Shown here: positions 24,060 to 37,079 of the stretch, piece after piece
Numbering within the stretch: the first letter of the stretch is position 1
How the letters are laid out: every line of letters starts with the position of its first letter
Assembly: GCA_019634975.1 (NCBI GenBank)
Contig: JAHCAI010000015.1
Location: 1 to 64,000, forward strand
Reading direction: 5' to 3'
DNA length: 64,000 nt
Origin: Burkholderiales bacterium
GTDB lineage: Bacteria; Pseudomonadota; Gammaproteobacteria; Burkholderiales; SG8-41
Made by a program: the position numbers and the translations under genes
The notes under the pieces: model-generated
Database searches by the model: none
The model's input: only the letters and a program-made list of their open reading frames with translations
Told to the model about the DNA's origin: nothing

Positions 24060-27000
24060 CTAGGCCCTGAGCGCAGCCAGGCAGCGTTCCAGCCACTGCG
24101 CCGTCAGCTTCTCCTGGGTCGAGTTCTGCTTCAGCCGCTGGTCGAGCGCCTTCCAGTCGACGCAATCCAGCGGCTGGTCCTGATTGAAACAGGAGAACAC
24201 GTAGCTCGTCCTGCCGGTCTGCGGATCGACCTGCGGCTGCAGGCACTGCGCGCAGACTTCCTTCATCATGCACTGCATCGGCGAGTTGATCGAGCCGATC
24301 GCATGATGCTGCGCCTTCAGGTGGGGCTTCAGTACCTCGTGCCGCGCACGTGCCACGGCGGCCATCATCTTGTCCGAACCGATGGCGATGATGCGGTCGG
24401 CGTCGCGGAACGGGATCGCCTGTTCGCCCAGGGCGCCGGAGGCATAGGCCAGCATCGCCTGCACGATGTTGCCGGTGAAGCTGCGGTCATCCCGGCGTGA
24501 CGGCGTGAAACCGGGCTTCTCGTCGCAGCACCAGACGACGACATCGCTCGCCGCCTCGATGTTTTCGACATGGTAGCGGTCGGCCATGCTCTTGTAACCG
24601 GCGAAATAGAGCACCCGGCAGCCTGCCTTGCGCATCGCCTGGCCGATCGAGAACAGCACGGCATTGCCGAGCCCGCCGCCGGCCAGCACCACGGTTTCTC
24701 CGGCAGGAATTTCGGTCGGCGTGCCGGTGGGCCCCATCAGGATCACCGGCTCGCCCGGTTTCAGTTCGGCGCAGAGATCGCTGGAGCCGCCCATCTCGAG
24801 CACGATCGTCGACAGCAGTCCGGCCTCCGCATCCACCCAGGCGCCGGTCAGTGCCAGGCCCTCCATCGCCAGCGTGCTCCCGGCCACGCGCGGTGCCCGC
24901 GACTCGAAATTCTGCAGGCGGTAGAACTGCCCGGGCTGGAAACGGCGTGCGGCGAGCGGCGCGCGCAGCACGACTTCGACGATCGTCGGGGTCAGGCGCT
25001 TGACTTCGTGCACGGTCGCGCGCAGGTCGCGCTGCAGCGTGCCGATGAAGGCCGCATCGTCGACGGCGGCGGCAGCGGGCTGCACCTGCGACAGCACGCT
25101 GCTGACCACCGGGTACCCCTGCTTGGCACTGCCCACGGCCTTGACCACGTTGCCGAAGAACGAAGGATGCACATCGCCGAAATAGCTGATGAAACGGCCG
25201 TCGGCGCGCTTGGCCAGCAGCACCTTGACCGTCTCCGGCTTGGAAATCGATTTTTCGGCCTTGACCGGCTGACCGTCGGCATCGACCGCACGGAAGTAAC
25301 GACCGTCAAGCACGAAGGTCGCCGCATCCTCGCGCGCGAGCACGGTATTGGGCTGGGTACCGGCGGCAATCAGTACCGTGCGTGCCGGCAGCGTCACCTG
25401 ACCGGCGTCTTGCCAGCTGCCGTCTTCGCCCTTCTCCTGCACGGCCGCTTTCAGCGCGCTGGCATGGCCATAGGCGTCGGTCTCGATGGCGAGCGGCGTC
25501 AGGCACTCGGCGAAGGTAATGCCCTCCTCCAGCGCCTTGTGTACCTCCTCGTGATTCAGCGTGTACGACGGGCTGTCGACCAGCCGCTTGCGGTAGGCGA
25601 TGGTCGCGCCGCCCCAGGACTGCAGCAGTTGCAGGATGCGCGGCTCGCGCCCTTCCTGCGCGGCCATGGCGCGTTCGGCGCGGATCGCCTGCGCATGGGC
25701 GATGAATTCGCCGGCAATTTCGCGCTCCTCGGCGCTCCAGCCCCTCTGCACGGCGTCCTCTCCGCGCTCCCGGACCAGGGTCTCGTAGCGCAGCAGGAAT
25801 TTTTCGACCTGCAGCGGGTAATAAGCCAGCGATTCGGTCGCGGTATCGATCGCGGTCAGCCCGCCGCCGATCACCACCACCGGCAGCCGCAGTTGCATGT
25901 TGGCGATCGAATCCGTCTTCGCCGCGCCGGTCAGCTGCAGTGCCATCAGGAAATCCGAAGCCGTGCGCACCCCGCGCGCCAGGCCGTTGGGCATGTCGAG
26001 CACCGTCGGGCGACCCGCGCCGATCGCCAGCGCGACATGGTCGAAACCCATTGCGAAGGCGTCCTCCGCGGTGATGGTGCCGCCGAAACGCACGCCTCCG
26101 AACAGCGCGAACTGCGCGCGCCGCTCCAGCAGCAGGCGGATGATTTTCAGGAAATTCTTGTCCCAGCGCACGGTGATGCCGTATTCGGCAACACCGCCGA
26201 AACCGGCCATCGCCCGTTCATCGAGTGACTCATACAGCTCATGCACGTTCCGGATCGGCCTGAACGGCACGCGACCGCCCTTCCCGTCCACGCCGGACAG
26301 CTCCGGCGGCAGCGGTTCGATTTTCAGGCCATCAATGCCGACCACCGTGTGGCCGTCGTTCATCAGGAAATGCGACAGCGAAAATCCGGCCGGCCCCATG
26401 CCCACCACCAGCACGCGTTTGCCGCTCGGCGCCTTCGGCAGCGGATGGCGCAGGTTCAGCGGATTCCAGCGCGTCAGCAGGCTGTAGATCTCGAAGCCCC
26501 AGGGCAGCTCGAGCACGTCCTTCAGCGTGCGCGTCTCCGCCTGCGGAATGTTGACCGGCTCCTGCTTCTGGTAAATGCAGGCCTTCATGCAGTCGTTGCA
26601 GATGCGGTGCCCGGTCGCCGCGACCACCGGATTGTCGACAGTGATGATCGCCAGCGCACCGATCACCAGCCCCTCGGTCTTGGCCTTGTGGAATTCGGAT
26701 ATTTTCTCCTCGAGCGGGCAGCCGGCGAGCGTGATGCCGAAGGGGGACTTCTTGAACGACTGCGTGCCGCGGCCGCTGGCGCCCTTCTCCCGCAGCCCCT
26801 TGGAGCAGGAGTCCTTGCCCTGCTCGTGGCACCAGATGCAGTAGTTGGCCTCGTCAAGCGCGCCGGTGAGGTCGGCGCCGCGGTCGGTCAGTCCGAAACC
26901 TTCACGCCGCCGCAGCCTCGACGCGTCGAAGCGGTGTTCGGCATATCCCCTGTCCGTGGTGGTCTGAGCCGGCACCAGGTTCTGGACATCGAGCTTGTGC

Positions 27001-27575
27001 GGCGCCTTGAACAGCACGCCGTCACGATGGCGTGCCCGCCCAGCCTCAGTGTGCGCCGCCCAGGCCGCATACTGCAGTGCGAGGTCAATCTCCGCTGCAT
27101 GCGCCTGCTCGTCCTGCTGCCACTCTTCCACGTGGCGCGCAAAGGCCAGCTCGCTCAGCGGCTCGCCGAAAAGCGCCGACAGCTTTCCGGCAACAGCCTC
27201 CCCGTCGATCATCGCAGCGGAATCGGCCTTGTACTTGTGCATCGCCTTGCGCTGAACGAAGAGGCGCTTGACGCGGTAGAGCGGTGCCAGGCTGTCATGC
27301 CTTGCCGAAAGCGCACGGACTTCGTCTGCTATGCCGAACAGCTCGGCAATGAAGCCATCAAGGTGCGGCGCCAGTGCCAGCAGGAGCTCCGACTCGTCTT
27401 TTGGCGCCAGCGACCCGGGGCTGGAACGCGCCGTCTGCAGGCGCGCGTGCAGTTCGGAGTCAGACCCGGCGACACGCTCAAGAAAGCTCCGGTCGATGCG
27501 CAGCAGACCGTCCCTGGCGTAAAGGTCTGCGAAGGAAAACCCGGAATTGAGGAACAGTTCGGAGGCGGTGCTCAA
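24060..27575 (-). CDS. Large iron-sulfur flavoprotein: GltD/NfnL-like plus PyrK/NfnS-like domains in one chain
   Basis: The 1171-residue protein has an N-terminal helical region (1-230) without recognised motif; cysteines C246-C249-C257-C286 and C326-C329-C333 that fit Fe-S sites of a GltD-like N-terminal domain; an FAD Rossmann motif VGMGPAG (391-397); a second dinucleotide motif VIGGGLTA (568-575); and a C-terminal ferredoxin-reductase/PyrK-like unit with FYRLQNF (884-890), an NAD-site GGGLGN (966-971) and a 2Fe-2S Cys set C1102-C1108-C1111-C1129. The order equals NfnL followed by NfnS, the two subunits of an electron-bifurcating transhydrogenase, but this is inference; a plain NAD(P)H oxidoreductase is equally possible. 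The start is TTG at 27575, because an in-frame stop lies three codons upstream and no early ATG exists. Confidence 0.85.
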   Translation of the reverse strand: MSTASELFLNSGFSFADLYARDGLLRIDRSFLERVAGSDSELHARLQTARSSPGSLAPKDESELLLALAPHLDGFIAELFGIADEVRALSARHDSLAPLYRVKRLFVQRKAMHKYKADSAAMIDGEAVAGKLSALFGEPLSELAFARHVEEWQQDEQAHAAEIDLALQYAAWAAHTEAGRARHRDGVLFKAPHKLDVQNLVPAQTTTDRGYAEHRFDASRLRRREGFGLTDRGADLTGALDEANYCIWCHEQGKDSCSKGLREKGASGRGTQSFKKSPFGITLAGCPLEEKISEFHKAKTEGLVIGALAIITVDNPVVAATGHRICNDCMKACIYQKQEPVNIPQAETRTLKDVLELPWGFEIYSLLTRWNPLNLRHPLPKAPSGKRVLVVGMGPAGFSLSHFLMNDGHTVVGIDGLKIEPLPPELSGVDGKGGRVPFRPIRNVHELYESLDERAMAGFGGVAEYGITVRWDKNFLKIIRLLLERRAQFALFGGVRFGGTITAEDAFAMGFDHVALAIGAGRPTVLDMPNGLARGVRTASDFLMALQLTGAAKTDSIANMQLRLPVVVIGGGLTAIDTATESLAYYPLQVEKFLLRYETLVRERGEDAVQRGWSAEEREIAGEFIAHAQAIRAERAMAAQEGREPRILQLLQSWGGATIAYRKRLVDSPSYTLNHEEVHKALEEGITFAECLTPLAIETDAYGHASALKAAVQEKGEDGSWQDAGQVTLPARTVLIAAGTQPNTVLAREDAATFVLDGRYFRAVDADGQPVKAEKSISKPETVKVLLAKRADGRFISYFGDVHPSFFGNVVKAVGSAKQGYPVVSSVLSQVQPAAAAVDDAAFIGTLQRDLRATVHEVKRLTPTIVEVVLRAPLAARRFQPGQFYRLQNFESRAPRVAGSTLAMEGLALTGAWVDAEAGLLSTIVLEMGGSSDLCAELKPGEPVILMGPTGTPTEIPAGETVVLAGGGLGNAVLFSIGQAMRKAGCRVLYFAGYKSMADRYHVENIEAASDVVVWCCDEKPGFTPSRRDDRSFTGNIVQAMLAYASGALGEQAIPFRDADRIIAIGSDKMMAAVARARHEVLKPHLKAQHHAIGSINSPMQCMMKEVCAQCLQPQVDPQTGRTSYVFSCFNQDQPLDCVDWKALDQRLKQNSTQEKLTAQWLERCLAALRA

Positions 27576-27596
27576 GATGTTTTATGCAGTCGGCAA

Positions 27597-27632
27597 AGCC
27601 GCGATTATATCAATCGGTGCATTCCGTCCCTG
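27597..27632 (-). promoter_or_regulatory. Candidate promoter of the large flavoprotein gene
   Basis: A perfect TATAAT -10 hexamer occurs on the minus strand at 27609-27604. The -35 region near 27627-27632 is a poor match. The start site near 27597 would give a leader of only about 22 bases before the TTG start codon. Confidence 0.45.
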
Positions 27633-27729
27633 ATGCCGATGGTTATGTGTTCAGCGCTGCCCGCGCTATCGGGACGGCCATGACGCCATGTCATAATCAC
27701 GCCCACCGACCCCGTCACCTGTCTGGCCA

Positions 27730-27864
27730 ATGAGCGTACTGCAGCGGAAAATGCTGGTCTGGATCCTGCTGTCGATCCTTGCGGCATCGCTGAGCTACGC
27801 GGCTTTCCGCGGCTATTTCAGCCCGGAGCTCCTGCTGGGGTTTGCCAACAGCTTCTCATGCTGA
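27730..27864 (+). CDS. Small single-pass membrane protein, 44 residues
   Basis: An ATG at 27730 opens a 44-codon frame ending in TGA at 27862-27864. The product has a hydrophobic helix (MLVWILLSILAASLSYAAF) followed by RGYFSPELLLGFANSFSC. Codon third positions are about 80% G or C by hand count, like real genes here. No strong Shine-Dalgarno is visible and it is convergent with folD. Unknown function; the coding status is moderately supported. Confidence 0.5.
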   Translation: MSVLQRKMLVWILLSILAASLSYAAFRGYFSPELLLGFANSFSC

Positions 27865-27879
27865 CCGCCCAGCCGGCGC

Positions 27880-28737
27880 TCAACCCGCCCGGCGCCCCGC
27901 TGCCGTGATGACATTGGCGATGACCATCGCGACGGTCATGGGTCCCACGCCCCCGGGTACCGGCGTGATCCACCCGGCTTTGGCTCGCACCGCGTCGTAA
28001 TCGACATCGCCGCACAGCTTTCCGTTCTGCATCCGGTTGATGCCGACATCGATGACGGCGGCACCGGGTTTGACCATATCGACAGCAATCATCCGCGGCC
28101 GACCGGCTGCGCAGACCAGGATGTCGGCCTCGCGGGTTACCGCGGCGAGATCAGGCGTGCGCGAATGACAGATGGTGACCGTCGCGTCGCGCTCGAGCAG
28201 CATCAAGGCTGCCGGCTTGCCGACAATGCTGCTGCGGCCGATGACCACGGCATGCCTCCCGGCCACCGGCACACCCGACCGCTCGAGCATCAGCATGCAG
28301 CCGGAAGGCGTGCACGGCGCCAGCAGCGCATGTCCGTCGAGCAGTGCACCCAGGCTGCGCCAGGTGAATCCGTCGACATCCTTGGCAGGATCGATGCGCT
28401 GCAATACCGAATCGGCTCCGATGTGGGCGGGCAGCGGCAGCTGCACCAGAATGCCATGCACCTGCGGGTCACCGTTCAGGGTATCGATGACTTGCAGCAG
28501 TTCCGCCTCGGTGGCAGTCGACGGCAGGCGGTAATCAAACGTGCGGACTCCGGCTTCGTGGCAGGCGCGTTCCTTGGCCCTGACATAAACCGCTGAAGCG
28601 GGATCATCCCCCACCAGCACCACGGCCAGACCCGGCACGCGGCCAAGCGCCGCGAGCCGCAGCGCGGCATCCCTCTGTTCGCCGAGAATCTGCCGCGCCA
28701 TCGCGGCGCCATCGATGACAATCGCACCCATTCGCAT
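27880..28737 (-). CDS. folD: Bifunctional methylenetetrahydrofolate dehydrogenase / methenyltetrahydrofolate cyclohydrolase
   Basis: The 285-residue cytosolic enzyme interconverts 5,10-methylene-, 5,10-methenyl- and 10-formyl-tetrahydrofolate using NADP. The catalytic Tyr-x3-Lys is in VYVRAKERACHEAG. Further signatures are GILVQLPLP, VDGFTWRSLG, the nucleotide-binding VIGRSSIVGKP and the C-terminal TPVPGGVGPMTVAMV. The start is ATG at 28737, or ATG two codons later. It follows ftsB by 45 bp. Confidence 0.97.
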   Translation of the reverse strand: MRMGAIVIDGAAMARQILGEQRDAALRLAALGRVPGLAVVLVGDDPASAVYVRAKERACHEAGVRTFDYRLPSTATEAELLQVIDTLNGDPQVHGILVQLPLPAHIGADSVLQRIDPAKDVDGFTWRSLGALLDGHALLAPCTPSGCMLMLERSGVPVAGRHAVVIGRSSIVGKPAALMLLERDATVTICHSRTPDLAAVTREADILVCAAGRPRMIAVDMVKPGAAVIDVGINRMQNGKLCGDVDYDAVRAKAGWITPVPGGVGPMTVAMVIANVITAAGRRAG

Positions 28738-28782
28738 TCAATCCGGTTGAAATTCCTGACATGCAGGCCGGTCCGACCCGCC

Positions 28783-29091
28783 CTATTGCCCCGGAGGCTC
28801 CGCCTTGCGCACATCCGGCGGGCTTTCGAGAACCTGAAAAAAAACCTCATCCCGGCGGATCATTCCGAGTTCGTTGCGGGCGCGCTCTTCAACCGCCTCA
28901 AGACCCTGCTTGAGATCGCCAACTTCCGCGTCAAGGGCGGCATTGCGCGCCCGCATCCTGTCGTTGGCTTCGCGCTGAGCCGCAATCTGCCGCTCCATTT
29001 CCCAGACCCGCAGCAAGCCGCCCTTGCCCAGCCACAGCGGATACTGGATCAGCAGCAAAAGCCCGGCAAGCAGGATGGCCAGCAGTCGCAT
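28783..29091 (-). CDS. ftsB: Cell division protein FtsB (septum formation initiator)
   Basis: The 102-residue bitopic protein has one N-terminal transmembrane helix (LLAILLAGLLLLIQYPLWLG) and a coiled-coil (about residues 28-70), with the typical ARNELGMIRRDEVFFQVL tail. It would join FtsL and FtsQ in the divisome. It lies 38 bp downstream of eno; eno-ftsB linkage is widespread in proteobacteria. Confidence 0.94.
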   Translation of the reverse strand: MRLLAILLAGLLLLIQYPLWLGKGGLLRVWEMERQIAAQREANDRMRARNAALDAEVGDLKQGLEAVEERARNELGMIRRDEVFFQVLESPPDVRKAEPPGQ

Positions 29092-29129
29092 GACGTCAGC
29101 GCGGCACGGAGCCGGCCCTCCCGGGGACC

Positions 29130-30434
<1,305 letters not shown>

Positions 30435-31268
30435 TTATACATGCTGCTCCACGAAGCGGCGGCCCTTGACCGCCGCATCGAGAGCATGAAGGGTATCCAG
30501 CAGCTCGCCCATCAGGGCCAGCGGCCAGGAGTTGGGGCCGTCACACAGCGCCTCGTCCGGCTTCGGGTGAGTTTCCATGAATACGCCGGAAACGCCGGCG
30601 GCCACCGCCGCACGCGCCAGCACCGGAATGTGCTCGCGCTGTCCGCCGCTGGCGCTTCCCTGCCCGCCGGGCAGCTGCACTGAGTGGGTCGCGTCGAACA
30701 CCACCGGGCAGCCGGTGCCGCGCATCACGGCCAGGCCACGCATGTCGACAACCAGGTTGTTGTAGCCGAAACTGAAGCCGCGCTCACAGACCATGATCTG
30801 CTGGTTGCCGGTGCTGCGCGCCTTGTCCACGACATTGGTCATTTCCCAGGGCGACAGGAACTGGCCTTTCTTGATGTTCACCGGCTTGCCCTGGCCGGCG
30901 ACGCTGCGTATGAAATTGGTCTGCCGGCAGAGGAAGGCCGGGGTCTGGATCACGTCCACCACCGCGGCGACTTCGGCAAGCGGCGTGTCTTCATGGACGT
31001 CCGTCAGCACCGGCACTCCCACTTGCCGCTTCACCGACTCGAGAATGCGCAACCCCTCCTCCATGCCGGGGCCGCGATAGCTTTTGCCCGAGGTGCGGTT
31101 GGCCTTGTCGAAGGACCCCTTGAACACATAGGGCATGCCCAGCCGGGCGGTCTGTTCTTTCAGATGTCCGGCAACATCGAGGCACATCTGCTCGCTCTCG
31201 AGGGTATCGGGCCCGGCAATCAGGAACAGCGGCCGGTCGAGTCCGGCATCGAATCCGCAGAGTCTCAT
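30435..31268 (-). CDS. kdsA: 3-deoxy-8-phosphooctulonate (Kdo-8-P) synthase
   Basis: The 277-residue aldolase condenses PEP with arabinose 5-phosphate to give Kdo-8-phosphate for lipopolysaccharide. Motifs [50 protein letters not shown] and [17 protein letters not shown] are all present. An oddity: the segment [12 protein letters not shown] carries Asp21 where metal-dependent enzymes have Cys and metal-independent ones Asn. ATG at 31268 gives [10 protein letters not shown]; the longer frame overlaps pyrG. The pyrG-kdsA-eno order is classical. Confidence 0.96.
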   Translation of the reverse strand: MRLCGFDAGLDRPLFLIAGPDTLESEQMCLDVAGHLKEQTARLGMPYVFKGSFDKANRTSGKSYRGPGMEEGLRILESVKRQVGVPVLTDVHEDTPLAEVAAVVDVIQTPAFLCRQTNFIRSVAGQGKPVNIKKGQFLSPWEMTNVVDKARSTGNQQIMVCERGFSFGYNNLVVDMRGLAVMRGTGCPVVFDATHSVQLPGGQGSASGGQREHIPVLARAAVAAGVSGVFMETHPKPDEALCDGPNSWPLALMGELLDTLHALDAAVKGRRFVEQHV

Positions 31269-31287
31269 GGGCCGGCCCTGGATACGA

Positions 31288-33023
<1,736 letters not shown>

Positions 33024-35408
33024 TCACGCCGTCTTGCCGCCCCGCGCCAGATAGAGCCAGGTTTCGACCACGGTGTCCGGATTCAGCGACAGGCTTTCGA
33101 TGCCCTCCTTCACCAGCCATTCGGCGAGGTCCGGATGGTCCGAAGGTCCCTGACCGCAGATGCCCACGTATTTGCCGGCCTTGCGGCAGGCGGCGATCGC
33201 CAGGTGCAGCATGTGCTTGACTGCCGGGTCGCGCTCGTCGAAGGCGTCGGCAATGATCCCCGAATCGCGGTCCAGCGCCAGCGTCATCTGCGTCATGTCG
33301 TTGGAGCCGATCGAGAACCCGTCGAAGTGCTCGAGGAACTGGTCGGCAAGGATCGCGTTCGAGGGAATCTCGCACATCATGATGATGCGCAGGCCGTTCC
33401 TTCCGCGCTCCAGGCCGTTTTCGGCCAGCAGCTTGAGCACCCGCCTGCCTTCGTCGACGGTGCGGATGAACGGCACCATGATCTCGATGTTGGTCAGCCC
33501 CATCTCGTCGCGGACCTTTTTCATTGCCCGGCACTCGAGTTCGAAGCAGTCCTTGAATGACAACGACACGTAGCGCGAAGCGCCGCGGAAGCCGAGCATC
33601 GGATTCTCTTCGTGCGGCTCGTAACGCGAGCCGCCGGTGAGGCTGGAATACTCGTTGGATTTAAAATCCGACAGCCGCACGATCACCGGCTTCGGCCAGA
33701 ACGCGGCACCCAGCGTGGCCACGCCTTCGGCCAGCTTGTCGACATAGAAGCTCACCGGGTCCGCGTAACCGGCGCTGTGCTCCTCGACCGCGAGCTTGAG
33801 GTCGGCACTGAGGTCGGGATAGGCCAGAACCGCCTTCGGATGCACGCCGATCATGCGCGCGATGATGAATTCCAGCCGTGCCAGGCCGACGCCCTCGTTG
33901 GGCAGGCGCTGGAACTCGAAGGCGAGTTCCGGGTTGCCGACGTTCATCGTGATCTTCACCGGGCATTTCGGCATGCTCGACAGGGATAAATCGATCACTT
34001 CGGTCTGCAGCTCGCCGCGGTAGACGAAACCGGTATCGCCTTCGGCGCAGGACACGGTGACCGGCTTGCCATCCTTCAGCACCTGGGTGGCGTCACCGCA
34101 GCCGACCACCGCCGGAATGCCCAGTTCGCGGGCAATGATCGCGGCATGGCAGGTGCGGCCGCCGCGATTGGTGACAATCGCAGAGGCGCGCTTCATCACC
34201 GGCTCCCAGTCCGGATCGGTCATGTCAGTCACCAGCACGTCGCCCGGCTTCACTCGGTCCATCTCCGCCGCGCTCTTGATCAGGCGCACCGGACCACTGC
34301 CGACGCGCTGTCCGATGGCGCGGCCGGTTGCCAGCACTTCCGAGCGCTCTTTGAGGCGGTAGCGGCGCAGCGTGTCGACCTTTTCGCTGGCCTTCACCGT
34401 TTCCGGCCGCGCCTGCAGGATATAGAGCTTGCCGTCATTGCCGTCCTTGCCCCACTCGATGTCCATAGGCCGCTGGTAGTGCGCCTCGATGATCATCGCG
34501 TAACGCGCCAATTCCGTGACTTCGGCGTCGCTGATCGAGAACCTGCGCCGTTCCGCCTCGGGGACCTCGATGGTCTGCACCGACTTGCCGGCCGCCCGGT
34601 TGTCGGTGAACACCATGCGCAGGGCCTTGGACCCCAGCCCCCGGCGGAGGATGGCATTCCTGCCCTCTTTCAGGCCGCGCTTGTAGACATAGAACTCGTC
34701 GGGGTTGACCTGCCCCTGCACCACCGTCTCGCCGAGGCCGTAGGCCGAGGTGATGAACACCACCTGGTCAAATCCGGATTCGGTGTCGAGCGTGAACATC
34801 ACGCCGCTTGCCCCCTCGTCGCTGCGCACCATGCGCTGCACCGCTGCCGACAGCGCCACCTCGTCGTGGGTGAAACCCTTGTGCACCCTGTAGGAAATGG
34901 CGCGGTCGTTGTAGAGCGAGGCGAACACGTGACGGATTGCTTCCAGAAGGTTGTCGAGACCATGGACGTTGAGATAGGTCTCCTGCTGGCCGGCAAATGA
35001 GGCATCCGGCAGGTCCTCGGCGGTGGCCGAGGAGCGCACCGCGAACGACACATCGTTGCCGGACTCCGCGACCAGCTTGGTGTAGGCCGCTTCGATCGCC
35101 TTGCGGAAATCGGTACTGAATTCCTGCGCCAGAATCCAGCCGCGGATCTCGCCGCCCGCCGCCGTCAGCGCGTTGACGTCGTCGGCATCGAGCGTGGACA
35201 GTCGCTTCGAGATTCGGTCGGCCAGTCCGTTCTGTGCGAGGAACAGACGGTAGGCATCGGATGTGGTCGCAAATCCGCCGGGCACCCGCACGCCGGCGCC
35301 GGCGAGCTGGCTGATCATTTCGCCGAGCGAGGCATTCTTGCCGCCGACCCGCCCCACGTCGCTCATGCGCAATGCACCCAGATCAATCACCAGATCTTTG
35401 CCGCTCAT
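33024..35408 (-). CDS. ppsA: Phosphoenolpyruvate synthase (pyruvate, water dikinase)
   Basis: The 794-residue gluconeogenic enzyme converts pyruvate, ATP and water to PEP, AMP and phosphate. It has the N-terminal nucleotide-binding domain ([31 protein letters not shown]), the central phosphohistidine domain with [14 protein letters not shown] (His421, regulatory Thr419) and the C-terminal PEP-binding barrel ([33 protein letters not shown]). Thr419 is the residue modified by the divergent ppsR product in E. coli. ATG at 35408 is preceded by AAGGA. Confidence 0.98.
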   Translation of the reverse strand: MSGKDLVIDLGALRMSDVGRVGGKNASLGEMISQLAGAGVRVPGGFATTSDAYRLFLAQNGLADRISKRLSTLDADDVNALTAAGGEIRGWILAQEFSTDFRKAIEAAYTKLVAESGNDVSFAVRSSATAEDLPDASFAGQQETYLNVHGLDNLLEAIRHVFASLYNDRAISYRVHKGFTHDEVALSAAVQRMVRSDEGASGVMFTLDTESGFDQVVFITSAYGLGETVVQGQVNPDEFYVYKRGLKEGRNAILRRGLGSKALRMVFTDNRAAGKSVQTIEVPEAERRRFSISDAEVTELARYAMIIEAHYQRPMDIEWGKDGNDGKLYILQARPETVKASEKVDTLRRYRLKERSEVLATGRAIGQRVGSGPVRLIKSAAEMDRVKPGDVLVTDMTDPDWEPVMKRASAIVTNRGGRTCHAAIIARELGIPAVVGCGDATQVLKDGKPVTVSCAEGDTGFVYRGELQTEVIDLSLSSMPKCPVKITMNVGNPELAFEFQRLPNEGVGLARLEFIIARMIGVHPKAVLAYPDLSADLKLAVEEHSAGYADPVSFYVDKLAEGVATLGAAFWPKPVIVRLSDFKSNEYSSLTGGSRYEPHEENPMLGFRGASRYVSLSFKDCFELECRAMKKVRDEMGLTNIEIMVPFIRTVDEGRRVLKLLAENGLERGRNGLRIIMMCEIPSNAILADQFLEHFDGFSIGSNDMTQMTLALDRDSGIIADAFDERDPAVKHMLHLAIAACRKAGKYVGICGQGPSDHPDLAEWLVKEGIESLSLNPDTVVETWLYLARGGKTA

Positions 35409-35478
35409 GCCTGCTTCCTTCGATTGTGTGCTGCATCAAAAGCGGCTATTTTACCGAATCCCGTCACCGGTTCCGAGC

Positions 35479-36303
35479 ATGAACTCAAAACGCACGGCCT
35501 TTTTCGTCTCCGATCGCACCGGCATCACCGCCGAAATGCTCGGCCACAGCCTGCTGACCCAGTTTGACCAGGTTCGCCTGAAGGAAATCACGGTGCCCTT
35601 CATCGACACCGTCGACAAGGCCCACGGTTTCGTCAGGCGGGTCAACGACACCGGCGCCGCCGACGGCGTGAGGCCCATCGTCATCAGCACGCTGGTCAAC
35701 ACCGAGATTGCCGGCATTGTCGCCACTGCCAATGCCTTGTTCCTTGATTCCTTTGAGATTTTCATCGCCCCGCTGGAACAGGAACTGGGCGTCAAGGCCT
35801 CCCATGCCATCGGCCGCTCCCACAGCACGGAGGATTTCGTCAATTACCACCACCGTATCGAGGCGGTGAATTACGCGCTGTCCCACGATGACGGCGTATC
35901 CAAGCGCGAACTGGCCGAAGCCGACATCATCCTGGTCGGCGTTTCACGTTGCGGGAAAACCCCAACCTGCCTTTACCTCGCGATGCAGTTCGGCATCCGC
36001 GCCGCAAACTATCCGCTGATCCCGGAAGATTTCAGCACCATGCAGCTGCCGGCGCAGATCAAGGCACTGCGCAACCGGCTCTATGGCCTGACCATCAAGC
36101 CCGCGCGCCTGCAGCAGATCCGCAACGAGCGGCGGCCGGGGAGCAAGTATGCGACGCTCGCCAATTGCGAGTTCGAAGTCCGCGAGGCCGAGGCGCTGAT
36201 GCGCCAGGAAGGCATTCCCTACCTCGACGCCACCAGCAAGTCGGTGGAAGAACTCGCCACCACCATCCTGCAGGAAGCCAGGCTGGAGCGGCGGATTTAC
36301 TGA
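35479..36303 (+). CDS. ppsR: PEP synthase regulatory protein (kinase-pyrophosphorylase, DUF299)
   Basis: The 274-residue protein inactivates PpsA by ADP-dependent phosphorylation of the regulatory Thr and reactivates it by phosphorolysis. Family signs are [21 protein letters not shown] at the N-terminus (first 25 residues), the P-loop GVSRCGKT (154-161) and the conserved [18 protein letters not shown] near the C-terminus. ATG at 35479; the longer frame runs into ppsA. It is divergent from ppsA across 70 bp and overlaps the 3' end of the methyltransferase gene by 7 bp. Confidence 0.95.
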   Translation: MNSKRTAFFVSDRTGITAEMLGHSLLTQFDQVRLKEITVPFIDTVDKAHGFVRRVNDTGAADGVRPIVISTLVNTEIAGIVATANALFLDSFEIFIAPLEQELGVKASHAIGRSHSTEDFVNYHHRIEAVNYALSHDDGVSKRELAEADIILVGVSRCGKTPTCLYLAMQFGIRAANYPLIPEDFSTMQLPAQIKALRNRLYGLTIKPARLQQIRNERRPGSKYATLANCEFEVREAEALMRQEGIPYLDATSKSVEELATTILQEARLERRIY

Positions 36304-37079
36304 GCGCCCAGCTGCCGCACCCGCTCGAACAGGCAGACTGCGGCGGCGGCGCCGACATTCAGCGATTCGGCGCGGCCCGGCATCGGAATGTGCACGGTCT
36401 GCCGTGCCAGCGCAGCCAGTTCAGGCGACAGCCCTGCACCCTCGTTGCCGAACAGCAGCGCCACATCGCCGCTCAGATCGGCGTCGAAAACCGGCACTCC
36501 CTGGTCAACCGCTGTCGCCACGATCGTTCCGGAGTAGCACTGCGCCAGCGCCTGCAGGTCCGCGCCCTCAATGATGCGCAGCGAGAAATGGGCGCCCATG
36601 CCGGCACGCAGCACCCGCGGCGACCAGGCATGCACCGAGTGCCGCGACAGGCATACCGTGCCAATGCCGGCCGCCGCGGCTGACCTGAGAATCGAGCCCA
36701 CATTGCCCGGATCCTGGATGTCCTCCAGCCAGACGCCGGAGCCTGTGAGCCTGTCCGGTACTGGCACCCGCGGAGTCGACACCACGGCAATGACGCCGGT
36801 CGGCGTTGCCACCGAGGACAACTGGCGGAACAACGCATCGGACAGCAGCAGCGTGCTGTCCACCTTCGCCTTGCCGAGCAATTGCACCACCTCGGCATTC
36901 TCAGCACCGCTGCGGCTGAGCACGATTTCGCCTGGTAATCCGACATGGTCGACATAGGCAGCGACCAGATGGATCCCGTCCAGCAGCGACAGGCCTGCGC
37001 CGCGCCGCTCGCGCGAGGATTGCGCCAGCTTCAGCAATGCGCGAAACCGCGGATTGTCGGCGGAAGTGATGGTTTTCAC
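36297..37079 (-). CDS. TrmH/SpoU-family RNA 2'-O-methyltransferase
   Basis: The 260-residue SPOUT methyltransferase has the N-terminal substrate-binding domain ([20 protein letters not shown]) and the three knot motifs: [31 protein letters not shown] and [22 protein letters not shown]. It would methylate a ribose in rRNA or tRNA; the target site is unknown. The start is GTG at 37079, overlapping the senA stop as GTGA, so it is translationally coupled to senA. Confidence 0.92.
   Translation of the reverse strand: MKTITSADNPRFRALLKLAQSSRERRGAGLSLLDGIHLVAAYVDHVGLPGEIVLSRSGAENAEVVQLLGKAKVDSTLLLSDALFRQLSSVATPTGVIAVVSTPRVPVPDRLTGSGVWLEDIQDPGNVGSILRSAAAAGIGTVCLSRHSVHAWSPRVLRAGMGAHFSLRIIEGADLQALAQCYSGTIVATAVDQGVPVFDADLSGDVALLFGNEGAGLSPELAALARQTVHIPMPGRAESLNVGAAAAVCLFERVRQLGAQ

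Noticed and set aside
24570..26228. 552-codon plus-strand frame opposite the large flavoprotein gene
   Set aside because: It is antisense to a gene with clear cofactor motifs and has low-complexity composition; long antisense frames are expected at this GC content.
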